Origin: Candidatus Atribacteria bacterium
Lineage (GTDB): Bacteria > Atribacterota > Phoenicimicrobiia > Phoenicimicrobiales > Phoenicimicrobiaceae
Length of the DNA: 44,694 nucleotides
Direction of reading: 5' to 3'
NCBI GenBank assembly: GCA_003513845.1
Contig: DOTB01000026.1
Coordinates: 1 to 44,694 of the forward strand
Of this stretch, positions 22,999 to 31,589 are shown piece by piece (within the stretch, counting starts at the first letter, position 1; every line of letters begins with the position of its first letter). Position numbers and translations under genes: made by a program. A model generated the notes under the pieces. The model did not search any database. It worked only from the letters and a program-made list of their open reading frames with translations, and had not been told where the DNA came from.

Positions 22999-25011
22999 AT
23001 GTTTAAAACTGTAAACTCTGTTTGTCCTAAGGATTGTTTCGGTTCCTGCTCGCTGGAAGTAGAGGTTGAAAAAGGAAAGATAATAAAAGTTAGGGGGAAC
23101 CATAATAGTCCAGTAAATCAGGGTAGGATATGTATTAAAGGAAAGAACTATTCCAATATGGTATATAGCCCGGAAAGATTATTATATCCGTTGCAGAGGA
23201 TTGGCAAGAGAGTGGAAGGTGAATTTAAAAGGATTAGCTGGGAACAGGCTTTAGATATAATTTATGAAAATCTAAAGAATTTGAGATGGCAGTATGGCTC
23301 GGAGTCGATTTTATATTATCAGAGATTTGCTAATTTGGGTGTAGTGAAAAATTGTGCTTACAGTTTCTGGTATCAGTTTGGTGGTTTCACTTCCACTTAT
23401 GGTGGTTTGTGCGACTCCGCCGCTCAGGAAGCGATTAGTTTAACTTATGGAGAAGTAAAACATAATAAAATTTCTGATTTAGAAAACTCAAAATTGATAA
23501 TATTATGGGGCTCAAATCCCGCCTATACCAATATCCACCTAATGCATTATATAAGCAAAGCGGTGGATAAGGGAGCAAAATTAATAATTATTGATATTAG
23601 GGAAAATGAGTCAGGAAGCAAAAGTAATTTATATTTATACCCTCGACCAGGAACAGATGGTTGTCTTGCTCTAGGGATAGCCAATCAACTTATCGAGAAT
23701 AATATGATAGATGAAAATTTTATTGACCAACATACTTTTGGCTTTACTGAGTTTAAGGAATTGGTAAAAAATTACCCTTTAGATAAAGTTTCTGGTATCA
23801 CAAAAATTCCTATATCTAAAATTAAAAGTATAATTAATTATATAAAGGAAAGCCCTGGGTATGCCCTTATCTGTGGGATGGGAGTTCAAAGATATACTAA
23901 TGCAGGGCAGACGGTAAGGGCTATTTCTCTTCTACCGGCATTAACTGGAAGCATTGGGAAAAAAGGTTGTGGATTTTACTTTAGTGATAAACAGGCACCT
24001 GAGTTAAATTGGCCCTTTTTCCCAGAAAAACCAGAGAGAATCCGTAATTCTATAGCGGTAGCCAAATTGGCTAGCGGAATAGAGAATCAAATTAACCCAC
24101 CGGTAAAAGCAATGTGGATTGAGCAAGCGAATCCTATGACCAGTAATCCGGATATTAATCGGTTAGCTGAGACGATGAATAAATTAGATTTAATAGTGGT
24201 TGTTGATCTTTTTTTAACCGATACCGCCAGAATAGCTGATATTGTCTTACCAGCGGCATCGATGTATGAGTATTATGACCTTATTAGCGGATATGGTCAT
24301 TCTTACATTCAACTTCAACAAAGAGTGATTAACCCTCCTGGTGAATGTAAGCACGAAAGTGAAATATATAGACTTTTGGGTAAAAAATTTGGATTTAGTT
24401 TAGATTATTTACCAGAAAATAATTTAGATACTATAGAAAAAATAATCAGCAGCTCTAATTTAAATACCAACATCGAAGAATTAATAGAAAAACCCTATCT
24501 TCACTCCAGCTATCAAGAAATAGCATTTAATGATTTAAAATTTAATACTTCTACTGGTAAGATAGAATTTTACTCTCAACAGATGAAAGATCGATGGGGA
24601 CTAAATCCTTTACCTTTTTATTATGAACCAATAGAAAATAAATATTCTTCCCCCGAGCTTTATGCAAAATATCCTTTAACTCTTATAAGCGCTCATTCCT
24701 TAAATAAAATGAATTCTCAATTTTCAAACAGAGAGATTTTCCAAGAAGAGCCGCTTATCTGGATTAATCCTGAAGATGCAGGAAATAGGGGAATTAATGA
24801 TGGCGACAAGGTAGAAGTATATAACGACAGAGGTAGCTTAATTTTAAAGTCTATACTTACTGAAAAAATGCCTCCTGGAATTGTGCATATCTATTTTGGC
24901 TGGTGGGATGGAGTCCACCAGGTCAACCTTAATAAACTCACCGGAGAATATGTAAGCGATATAGGATATGGCACTGCCTTTCACAATTGTTTAGTAGAAA
25001 TTAAAAAATAG
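22999..25011 (+). CDS. Molybdopterin-dependent oxidoreductase (DMSO reductase family)
   Basis: A 670-residue cytosolic molybdenum or tungsten bis-MGD enzyme. The N-terminus binds a [4Fe-4S] cluster through C9, C13, C17 and C45 (VCPKDCFGSC, GRICIKG). The MGD domains follow (KLIILWGSNPAYTN, LIIIDIRENESG, ANPMTSNPD), with the C-terminal molydopterin-binding barrel ending in INDGDKVEVYNDRG. C138 in YGGLCDSAAQEA is the best candidate metal ligand. There is no Tat signal, and no partner iron-sulfur or membrane subunit gene is nearby. ATG 22999 with AAAGGAG is preferred over an upstream frame start at 22936. Polysulfide/thiosulfate reductase-like or hydratase-like; the substrate is unknown. Confidence 0.88.
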   Translation: MFKTVNSVCPKDCFGSCSLEVEVEKGKIIKVRGNHNSPVNQGRICIKGKNYSNMVYSPERLLYPLQRIGKRVEGEFKRISWEQALDIIYENLKNLRWQYGSESILYYQRFANLGVVKNCAYSFWYQFGGFTSTYGGLCDSAAQEAISLTYGEVKHNKISDLENSKLIILWGSNPAYTNIHLMHYISKAVDKGAKLIIIDIRENESGSKSNLYLYPRPGTDGCLALGIANQLIENNMIDENFIDQHTFGFTEFKELVKNYPLDKVSGITKIPISKIKSIINYIKESPGYALICGMGVQRYTNAGQTVRAISLLPALTGSIGKKGCGFYFSDKQAPELNWPFFPEKPERIRNSIAVAKLASGIENQINPPVKAMWIEQANPMTSNPDINRLAETMNKLDLIVVVDLFLTDTARIADIVLPAASMYEYYDLISGYGHSYIQLQQRVINPPGECKHESEIYRLLGKKFGFSLDYLPENNLDTIEKIISSSNLNTNIEELIEKPYLHSSYQEIAFNDLKFNTSTGKIEFYSQQMKDRWGLNPLPFYYEPIENKYSSPELYAKYPLTLISAHSLNKMNSQFSNREIFQEEPLIWINPEDAGNRGINDGDKVEVYNDRGSLILKSILTEKMPPGIVHIYFGWWDGVHQVNLNKLTGEYVSDIGYGTAFHNCLVEIKK

Positions 25012-25021
25012 AATAAAGAAC

Positions 25022-25036
25022 AGGGGGGACCCCCCT
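25022..25036. repeat. G6-A-C6 palindrome
   Basis: AGGGGGGACCCCCCT, just downstream of the molybdenum enzyme gene and about 20 bases before the nitroreductase start. It is probably a hairpin remnant, striking in such AT-rich DNA. Confidence 0.5.
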
Positions 25037-25056
25037 ATGGTTAAATGAGGAAGCAA

Positions 25057-25611
25057 ATGAAATTTTTAGACTTAGTAAAAACAAGACAAAGTGTGAGGAA
25101 ATATCTGGATAAACCTGTTGAGCGGGAGAAGATTGAGAGGTGTCTGGAGGCGGTACGCCTTGCACCTTCTGCCAGTAATTCTCAACCCTGGAGTTTTATT
25201 GTAATAGATGATCCAAAATTAAAAGAAGCAGTGGCTAAAAAAACTTTTGATAAACTTATCTCTTTTAATCGATTTTCTCTGCAAGCACCTGTTTTAATTA
25301 TAATAATTTCGGAAAGACCAGGCTTTTTAAACAAAGTTGCGGAAGCAATTAAAGATAAACAATTTAGCCTTATTGATATCGGAATTGCTGCTGAACATTT
25401 TTGCCTTCAGGCAACAGAAGAAGGATTAGGAACTTGTATGCTCGGCTGGTTTGACGAAAAAGGGGTAAAAAAGTTACTTAATATTCCTTCAAATAGAAGG
25501 GTTGAGCTTATTATAACAATGGGCTACCCGGCATCTAAAGAGATACGTCCCAAAAAACGAAAAGAACTGAATCAAATCAGAAGTTATAATAGCTATAGAC
25601 TGTCAAAATGA
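25057..25611 (+). CDS. Nitroreductase family FMN oxidoreductase
   Basis: A 184-residue flavoprotein of the NfsB/NOX superfamily. FMN-binding landmarks are KTRQSVRKYLDKPV at the start, LAPSASNSQPWSF (about 31-43) and GLGTCMLGWFDEKGVKKLL (about 127-145), then IITMGYPA. I prefer ATG 25057 over 25045 because GAGG lies six bases before it and the family normally starts M-x-F-x-L-V-K-x-R-x-S-V-R. It reduces nitro compounds, quinones or flavins with NAD(P)H; the real substrate is unknown. It follows the molybdenum enzyme gene by 45 bases and may be in its transcript. Confidence 0.93.
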   Translation: MKFLDLVKTRQSVRKYLDKPVEREKIERCLEAVRLAPSASNSQPWSFIVIDDPKLKEAVAKKTFDKLISFNRFSLQAPVLIIIISERPGFLNKVAEAIKDKQFSLIDIGIAAEHFCLQATEEGLGTCMLGWFDEKGVKKLLNIPSNRRVELIITMGYPASKEIRPKKRKELNQIRSYNSYRLSK

Positions 25612-25710
25612 AAAGGGCTAATCTTTTTACCTTTTTCTTTGTCTTAAAGGAAATCTTATGTTTAGAAAATTTTGAATAAATTTTCTAAGAGTGTTATTAT
25701 AATAAAAAAT

Positions 25711-25746
25711 AGGGGTTTCAGAAGAGTTTGCTCCTCTGATAATACT
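25711..25746. repeat. MITE-like palindromic element, copy 2
   Basis: AGGGGTTTCAGAAGAG-TTTG-CTCCTCTGATAATACT closely follows the right half of the element at 18169-18261 (GGGGTTTCAGGGGAG...CTCCCCTGACAATCTT). It ends six bases before the DAK2-DegV start. AGTGTTAT upstream (about 25690) may be the decayed left end. Confidence 0.55.
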
Positions 25747-25752
25747 GTAGTG

Positions 25753-27558
25753 ATGAAAATAAAAATAAAATATTTAAATGGCATTCGTTTTAAACGTTTT
25801 ATTGTGCATTCTGCCCAGCGGGTAAACCAGATGGAGCGGTATCTTAATGATATTAATGTTTTTCCGGTAGCAGATGGAGATACTGGTACCAATATGTCTA
25901 TAACGATGAATAGTATTGTGCAAGGGGTAAAAAAATGTAAGGAATCATCTTTTGCTGGAATCAGTTCTGTTATTGCTAATTCAGCTTTAACTGGAGCACG
26001 TGGTAACTCTGGGGCTATTCTGGCTCAATTTTTTCAAGGCTTAGCAGAAGCAACTAAAGGAAAAGTACGTCTTACTACCGAAGCCTTTGCGGCTGCAGCT
26101 ATTCAGGCAGCAGAACAAGCTAAGAAAGCAATTTCCAACCCTCAAGAAGGCACTATTATAACCGTAATGAAGGATTGGGCAAATCATCTTACCGAACATG
26201 CCCCCTACACCCCTGATTTTTTTGAACTTTTTAAAAAATCATTATCTAAGGCAAAGTATTCTTTGGCCCAAACACCTAATAAACTTCAGATATTAAAAAA
26301 AGCAGGCGTTGTTGATGCAGGTGCCCAGGGCTTTGTCAATTTATTAGAAGGAATAGTCGATTTTATTGAATATGGCAGAATTAGATCTTTAGAAGTAGAA
26401 GCTTCTGCCAAAGGTAAAATTAAGAACTTTAAACAAAATCAAACAAATTCCAAGATTAATTTCCAATTTTGTGCTGAATGCTTGCTCGAAGGCATTAGCC
26501 AAGATCGGGAGATAATCAGACAAAAAATCTCTCACCTGGGTAATTCGTTAATTATTGCCGGTTCTGAAAGTAAAGCCCATATTCATATTCATACCGATAA
26601 ACCAGAAAGAGTTTTTTCTGTTCTATCCGAATATGGCACTATAGTAAAAACTAAAGTTGATGATATGTCGCAAAAACATACTAAGATTAAACTCAGCACC
26701 CAGACAGAAAATATCGGATTAGTTACCGATTCAACCTGTGATTTACCACCTGAAATAATTAAAAAGTATAATATACAGATTGTACCCATTGTTATCCAAA
26801 TAGGCAGAAAGAGTTATTTGGATAAAGTGGAGCTTAAGCCTGTGGATTTTAATCGTATATTAAAGACCTCTTCAGAAAGACTGCTTACTTCTCAGCCACC
26901 TCCTGCCTATTTTAAAGACATTTACCATAATATTGCCCCAAAATACGAATCTATAATTTCATTACATATTTCGGGAAAATTAAGTGGAACGATTCAGGGT
27001 GCGCGTATGGGTTGTAGGGAAATGGAGTATAATAATAAAATTCACATTATTGATAGCAAAACAAGTTCAGTTGCTTTAGGGTTGTTGGTTGCTGAGGCAG
27101 CTCAATTAATTCAAAAAGGGTGCAAACTTGAAGAAATAATTAACCGATTAAAAATTGCTGTAGATAATATTAAAATTTTTATCAGTATCCCTACCCTAAA
27201 ATATCTGATGCGTAGTGGGCGGTTAAATAAAACTAAAGGATTTTTAGGTACAATTCTTAATTTAAAACCTATTATGACTGTCAACTCTGACGGATATATA
27301 GTTGAAGCCGCTAAAGTGATTGGACAAAAAAGAGTAGTGTATAAGACTTTAGATTTAGCGATTAAATTTGCGAAAAGAGTTAAGAATCCTCGTTTTGCTA
27401 TTGCTCATGTAGCGGTACCGGAGCTAGCTCAATGGTATTGTGACAAAATTCATAATATATTTAATTCTTCAAAAGTTATGATTGTTGAGGCCTCTCCTGC
27501 CTTGAGTATACATATTGGTATTGGCGGAGCGGCTATTGCAGTCCTGGGGGATTCTTAA
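25753..27558 (+). CDS. DAK2-DegV fusion protein (fatty acid kinase FakA/FakB-like)
   Basis: A 601-residue protein joining what are usually two polypeptides. Residues 1-200 are a DhaL/DAK2 kinase domain with the Mg-ATP loop NVFPVADGDTGTN (D41, D43) and ALTGARGNSGAILAQFFQG. About 235-315 matches the FakA middle domain (FCAECLLEG, then HIHIHTDKPERVFSVLSEYG). About 318-601 is a DegV domain (IGLVTDSTCDLPPEII, LTSQPPPAYF, MRSGRLNK), the fatty-acid-binding FakB fold. It likely binds and phosphorylates exogenous fatty acids for lipid synthesis. ATG 25753 is chosen because upstream codons lie in a repeat; its ribosome binding site is weak. Confidence 0.88.
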   Translation: MKIKIKYLNGIRFKRFIVHSAQRVNQMERYLNDINVFPVADGDTGTNMSITMNSIVQGVKKCKESSFAGISSVIANSALTGARGNSGAILAQFFQGLAEATKGKVRLTTEAFAAAAIQAAEQAKKAISNPQEGTIITVMKDWANHLTEHAPYTPDFFELFKKSLSKAKYSLAQTPNKLQILKKAGVVDAGAQGFVNLLEGIVDFIEYGRIRSLEVEASAKGKIKNFKQNQTNSKINFQFCAECLLEGISQDREIIRQKISHLGNSLIIAGSESKAHIHIHTDKPERVFSVLSEYGTIVKTKVDDMSQKHTKIKLSTQTENIGLVTDSTCDLPPEIIKKYNIQIVPIVIQIGRKSYLDKVELKPVDFNRILKTSSERLLTSQPPPAYFKDIYHNIAPKYESIISLHISGKLSGTIQGARMGCREMEYNNKIHIIDSKTSSVALGLLVAEAAQLIQKGCKLEEIINRLKIAVDNIKIFISIPTLKYLMRSGRLNKTKGFLGTILNLKPIMTVNSDGYIVEAAKVIGQKRVVYKTLDLAIKFAKRVKNPRFAIAHVAVPELAQWYCDKIHNIFNSSKVMIVEASPALSIHIGIGGAAIAVLGDS

Positions 27559-27594
27559 AAAATGACAGAGAACCATTGTTCCCTGTATTTTTTC
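27557..27594 (+). terminator. Hairpin after the DAK2-DegV gene (TGACAG repeat family)
   Basis: AAAAAT, ACAG and GAAC on the left pair with GTTC, CTGT and ATTTTT on the right, interrupted by single mismatches, and a T-rich tail follows. It functions plausibly as a terminator. The rest of the gap to 27833 shows no gene, only two purine-rich AAGGAGG sites (27747 and 27813). Confidence 0.65.
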
Positions 27595-27832
27595 TAAAAA
27601 AATATTTATGAAAAAGAAGGACTCTTTAAATATAGTTGTAGTATTATTAATATTACCACGGAAAAAGTAATCTTATAGATTTTTGCCGAGAAAACTTCAG
27701 GTTGAAGAACAGAATAGTATACCAGAGAAATAATCTTATCGGTATTAAGGAGGTGGTTAAAGAGGAAAAGAATTTTAAAGGTTAGTTTTTTGAAATTAAA
27801 TATTTAAAATAAAAGGAGGTAAAATAATTAAA

Positions 27833-30340
27833 ATGTTTAGAAAAACGCTTATTTTGTGTTTGCTTAGTTTAATAATTTTGTTCATCCTGATCACCTCAGT
27901 CTTAGCAGAAGTAAAAGGTCCTATTGTAGATAAGGTTTATTTCAATGTCAGAATGTCAGAAGAAATTGGTCTAAAAGATACCGCTGAAGGCTTAACCGAT
28001 ATCTTCTTCTGGGGAGTTAGTGGTCCTACCATTATGGGTTTAGACCAGGCTACTAGAGATAAATTGGACATATATTCTGTACCCTCAGGCTCCTGGTCAC
28101 TTAACTTTAATCCCATACCCAATGCACCCCCTTACATAGTAAAAGTAGAAGACAAGGAATTTTTCAATCCCTTTGCCATCAGAGAAGTAAGGTTTGCTAT
28201 GAATGATCTGATTAACCGTAAGTATATTGTGGATGAAATTTTGGGTGGTGCTGGCGGTCCCATGTTTACTATGGCTACCCCAGGACAACCAGGTACTTAT
28301 AAATACAACCTGGTAGCTAATCGAATGGGATTTACCCCTGAAGGGAATGAAAAGAAAGCCATAGAAGAGATAACAAGTGCCTTACAGGAAGCTGCAACTC
28401 TACCAGAATTACAGGGAAGATTGGTAAAACAGGAAAAATGGTGGACCTTTGATGGTGAACCAGTAACTATTAATTTTCTAATCAGGGTCGATGACCCTCA
28501 AGGAAGGATGAAAGAGGGAGAGTATGTGGCTTCCCAGATTGAAAAAGCAGGAATTAAAGTAGAACGTTGTCTTTGGGATCGAGTTAAGTGTATAAAAACT
28601 TCCTATTATTCTGACCCGGCAGATTATCAATGGAATATCTATACTGAGGGTTGGGGGGCCGGAGCGACCAGAGCATTCTGGGAACATATTGTCTGTCAGA
28701 TGTACGCCCCCTGGTATGGTTACATGGCTGGTGGGCCAGATGATAAATGGCACTACGAGAATGAAGAAATTGACCGATTAACTAAAAAGGCTTATACGGG
28801 AAATTTCTTGACTGAAGAAGAATACTGGGAAACTGTGTTAGAAGCTTTAGAATTGGCTCTAAAAGATGCCTGCAGGATATATGTAGCCTACCAGAATGAT
28901 TATTATGCCACTCACAAAGCCTCCTTTAACAAGAGAATGTGTTACGGTTTGGGTGATGGCTTAAATAATTGGTCTATTATTACGGCGGATACTAAGAATA
29001 AAGAATTAAGAGTTACCGAATTTTCTGCCAAGGGAGCCTTGTTTATGTCTGCCTGGGACCCCATCGGTACAGAAGGTTTTAATGATGTCTATAGTCTGGT
29101 TATAGCTGAACCTCTATTTGATAGAGCTACCTTTGAAAGCCCAGCCAGTGCAATTGCTACTCCTTGGAGAGTTATCCCTGAAGATATCAGGACAGAGGTA
29201 GATCGGGATGAAACCGGAGAAGTTATAGGTAAAATTCCAGTATCTCCAGAAGCGATAAAGTATGATTCAGCGAAGAAAGAGTGGTATAAAGTTGGTGCAG
29301 GAGAAACTGCAATGAGTGCAGGGACCTACAGCTTCCTCTTTGGAAACTTCCATCATGGCCTTCCTATGACTATTGCTAATATTCTTTATGCCGATGCCTT
29401 TGTAACTGAGTGGATAAATAAAGATGGCGATGATGATAAATATTATGATGCAGCTTATGAGTCATCTCATAGACCTGACTGGGAAATTAGTAAGGGTATG
29501 ACTTTAAATCCAGATGGTACTATTACTAATTATTTCGATTACAATTTCCCGCCATCTAAAGAAAGAGTAGCTGCCAATGGCTCTCCCTGGGTATCTCTCT
29601 CAGGACGATATATTGTACTCCCCTGGGAGGTTTTTGAAGCCCTGGCAGAATTAGTAGCAAATGGTAGTGCATCTGGTACAGTTTACAGCTTTACTCCTTC
29701 AGAAGGGGTGGAGCAGGTAGACTTGTTAAGACCATCCTGTGTAGCAGATATTAGAGCAAAACTGGTAGAACTGAAAGATAATAATCATGTACCGATATCT
29801 CTAAAAGATTATGTTACAGTTGAAGAGGCGAAGGCCGGATATGAGGCAGCTATCAAATGGATTGATGAGAAAGGCCATGCCTTTATAGGCAACGGTCCAT
29901 TCTATATGGAAAAATATGATCCAACAACAAATTATGTAGAATTAACTGCTTTCCGCGATCCAGAGTATCCCTTTACTCCTGATTACTGGCCCAATAAGTT
30001 GGCTGCTACTACGGTACGGATTGATAGTGTTGACATACCTTCCATGTATTTACGTCTCTCTAAAAAAGAAGGCATACCGGTGAAGGTTCAAGTATCTGAA
30101 GTATTATATCCGGAAGGAACAGCCAAGATAGCCGAGGGGGGAGAGGTCACAGTTATACTGATAACTCCTACAGAAGAATTATCTTTTAAAGCTAAATTTA
30201 TGGATGGTGGATTATTTGAGGCAATTATACCTGCAGATGCAATTAAAGATTTGGAAGAGGGTTCGTACACCATCTTAGTCAGTGCCTCAATTGAAGGGGC
30301 TGTACCAGCTTCAACCGCAGGCTCAACAGTGATATATTAG
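27833..30340 (+). CDS. Peptide ABC transporter substrate-binding protein (family 5, Dpp/Opp type), extra-long
   Basis: An 835-residue secreted solute-binding protein of the SBP_bac_5 type, the receptor for peptides at the start of a Dpp-like operon. Signal peptide about 1-26 (ILCLLSLIILFILITSVLA). Typical features: FNPFAIREVRFAMNDLINRKYIVDEILGG (about 103-131) and VTINFLIRVDDPQGRMKEGEYVASQIEKAG. It is far longer than the usual 500-550 residues: extra sequence lies within the central part, and a beta-rich, Ig-like C-terminal domain (about 740-835, KVQVSEVLYPEGTAKI to the end) is added. There is no lipobox Cys, so it may be periplasmic rather than a lipoprotein. AAAGGAGG precedes ATG 27833. Confidence 0.88.
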   Translation: MFRKTLILCLLSLIILFILITSVLAEVKGPIVDKVYFNVRMSEEIGLKDTAEGLTDIFFWGVSGPTIMGLDQATRDKLDIYSVPSGSWSLNFNPIPNAPPYIVKVEDKEFFNPFAIREVRFAMNDLINRKYIVDEILGGAGGPMFTMATPGQPGTYKYNLVANRMGFTPEGNEKKAIEEITSALQEAATLPELQGRLVKQEKWWTFDGEPVTINFLIRVDDPQGRMKEGEYVASQIEKAGIKVERCLWDRVKCIKTSYYSDPADYQWNIYTEGWGAGATRAFWEHIVCQMYAPWYGYMAGGPDDKWHYENEEIDRLTKKAYTGNFLTEEEYWETVLEALELALKDACRIYVAYQNDYYATHKASFNKRMCYGLGDGLNNWSIITADTKNKELRVTEFSAKGALFMSAWDPIGTEGFNDVYSLVIAEPLFDRATFESPASAIATPWRVIPEDIRTEVDRDETGEVIGKIPVSPEAIKYDSAKKEWYKVGAGETAMSAGTYSFLFGNFHHGLPMTIANILYADAFVTEWINKDGDDDKYYDAAYESSHRPDWEISKGMTLNPDGTITNYFDYNFPPSKERVAANGSPWVSLSGRYIVLPWEVFEALAELVANGSASGTVYSFTPSEGVEQVDLLRPSCVADIRAKLVELKDNNHVPISLKDYVTVEEAKAGYEAAIKWIDEKGHAFIGNGPFYMEKYDPTTNYVELTAFRDPEYPFTPDYWPNKLAATTVRIDSVDIPSMYLRLSKKEGIPVKVQVSEVLYPEGTAKIAEGGEVTVILITPTEELSFKAKFMDGGLFEAIIPADAIKDLEEGSYTILVSASIEGAVPASTAGSTVIY

Positions 30341-30355
30341 AGGAATTTAATTCGC

Positions 30356-30408
30356 GCAGTGCCCTCTATCAAATAGTTTCCCATATAGAGGGCACTGCCC
30401 TTTTTTAG
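30356..30408 (+). terminator. Strong hairpin with T run after the peptide-binding protein gene
   Basis: A perfect 14-bp stem (GCAGTGCCCTCTAT, 30356-30369, with its complement 30385-30398) followed by CCTTTTTT. It is a good intrinsic terminator. Since the permease genes follow in the same direction, it probably lets only part of the transcripts continue, giving excess binding protein. Confidence 0.85.
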
Positions 30409-30411
30409 TTA

Positions 30412-30520
30412 GATGGTTAGTTGGTTACCTGGTTAGCTAGTTAAAGGATGAGCATATTAAAGAACAATACTACACTAATTTACTAATTAACCAACTAACT
30501 AGCCAACTAAATACTAACGA
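30412..30520. repeat. TTAGTTGG-type inverted repeat tract
   Basis: Left arm words GGTTAGTTGGTTACCTGG and TTAGCTAGTT, right arm words ACTAATTAACCAACTAACTA and GCCAACTAAATACTAACG. They are made of near-heptamer variants of TTAGTTGG and its complement around a central unique stretch. Related tracts are at 8196-8300 and 40725-40870. Confidence 0.65.
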
Positions 30521-30545
30521 ATTTATTAGGAGAAATAGCATATAA

Positions 30546-31589
30546 ATGTATTGGAAATACTGTATTAAAAGAATTATCTATGGTTTAGCCATCTTTATTG
30601 TACTTATCTTCATTTATTCCGCCCTCTTTAATACTACAATGGAGAGTACTTTAAGGTCTCAGATTGAAGAAGAGATTCACGCCGAGACTATGAGACTGGA
30701 TACCCGAATGACTCCAGAAGAGCTTACCCGCTATATAAATGAAAGGAGAGAATTTAAACAGCATCTCTACCACTTAGATAAACCAATCTGGAAGCGGATT
30801 GTCTGGAGAGCCCTTAATGTACTTTCTCTTAACTTTGGTAAAGCTACTATAATTAGATCTTCTGCTGGAGAGTCAGATGTCTGGACAATTATCGCCGAAT
30901 GTTTACCTCGAACTGTCTTGCTTTTTACAACTGCTATATTTATTAATATTATTCTGGGATTATGGTTAGGAATAAAAAAGGCACAAAAAGCGGGAGAATT
31001 ATTGGATAAAACTACCTCAATTGGTACTATGATTGTTTATGGTATGCCTTCCTGGTGGTTAGGTATGTTAGTAATTATGTTTTTTGCTTATACTATTAGA
31101 ATATTTCCTTCAGGGGGATTGCATTCTATTCCTCCCCCCACAGGCTTAGCTTATTATACAGACCTTTTTTATCATATGACCCTACCAGTATTGACTCTAG
31201 TGATTATAGGTTTTTGGGGTAGTGCCTTCCTTATCCGAAATATTGTATTAAGTATATTACAAGAAGATTATATTATGGCAGCTCGGACCAGAGGAATTCC
31301 AGAACGAAAAGTACTCTATGGCCATGCTATGCGGACTGCAGCCCCACCTATAGTAACTATGGCTCTTCTTTCTCTTCTTGCCTCAGTAGGAGGGAATATC
31401 ATTTTTGAAGGAATTTTTAGCTGGCCTGGTTTGGGGAATCTTTACTGGATTTCTATTGAGCAGAATGATATTCCTGTTTTAATGGGCAATCTTTTTGTTA
31501 CAACTGCACTATATATAGGAGGATTGGTTATCTTGGACCTTATCTACGGATTTCTTGACCCCCGGATCAAGGTGGGAGGGAAACAGTAA
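30546..31589 (+). CDS. Peptide ABC transporter permease (DppB-like)
   Basis: A 347-residue inner-membrane permease with the first helix at about 11-30, then a charged extracytoplasmic segment (34-100) and five more helices. The DppB/OppB signature is present: LPVLTLVIIGFWGSAFLIRNIVLSILQEDYIMAARTRGIPERKVLYGHAMRTAA (about 220-265) contains the ATPase-docking EAA-like loop, followed by IFEGIFSWPGLGNLYW. AGGAGAAAT precedes ATG 30546. Its stop overlaps the start of the next gene (TAATG), so the permeases are translationally coupled. Confidence 0.94.
   Translation: MYWKYCIKRIIYGLAIFIVLIFIYSALFNTTMESTLRSQIEEEIHAETMRLDTRMTPEELTRYINERREFKQHLYHLDKPIWKRIVWRALNVLSLNFGKATIIRSSAGESDVWTIIAECLPRTVLLFTTAIFINIILGLWLGIKKAQKAGELLDKTTSIGTMIVYGMPSWWLGMLVIMFFAYTIRIFPSGGLHSIPPPTGLAYYTDLFYHMTLPVLTLVIIGFWGSAFLIRNIVLSILQEDYIMAARTRGIPERKVLYGHAMRTAAPPIVTMALLSLLASVGGNIIFEGIFSWPGLGNLYWISIEQNDIPVLMGNLFVTTALYIGGLVILDLIYGFLDPRIKVGGKQ

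Noticed and set aside
30412..30520. CRISPR-like array in the TTAGTTGG tracts
   Set aside because: The repeats are short, degenerate and in both orientations, with no constant-length spacers or cas genes.
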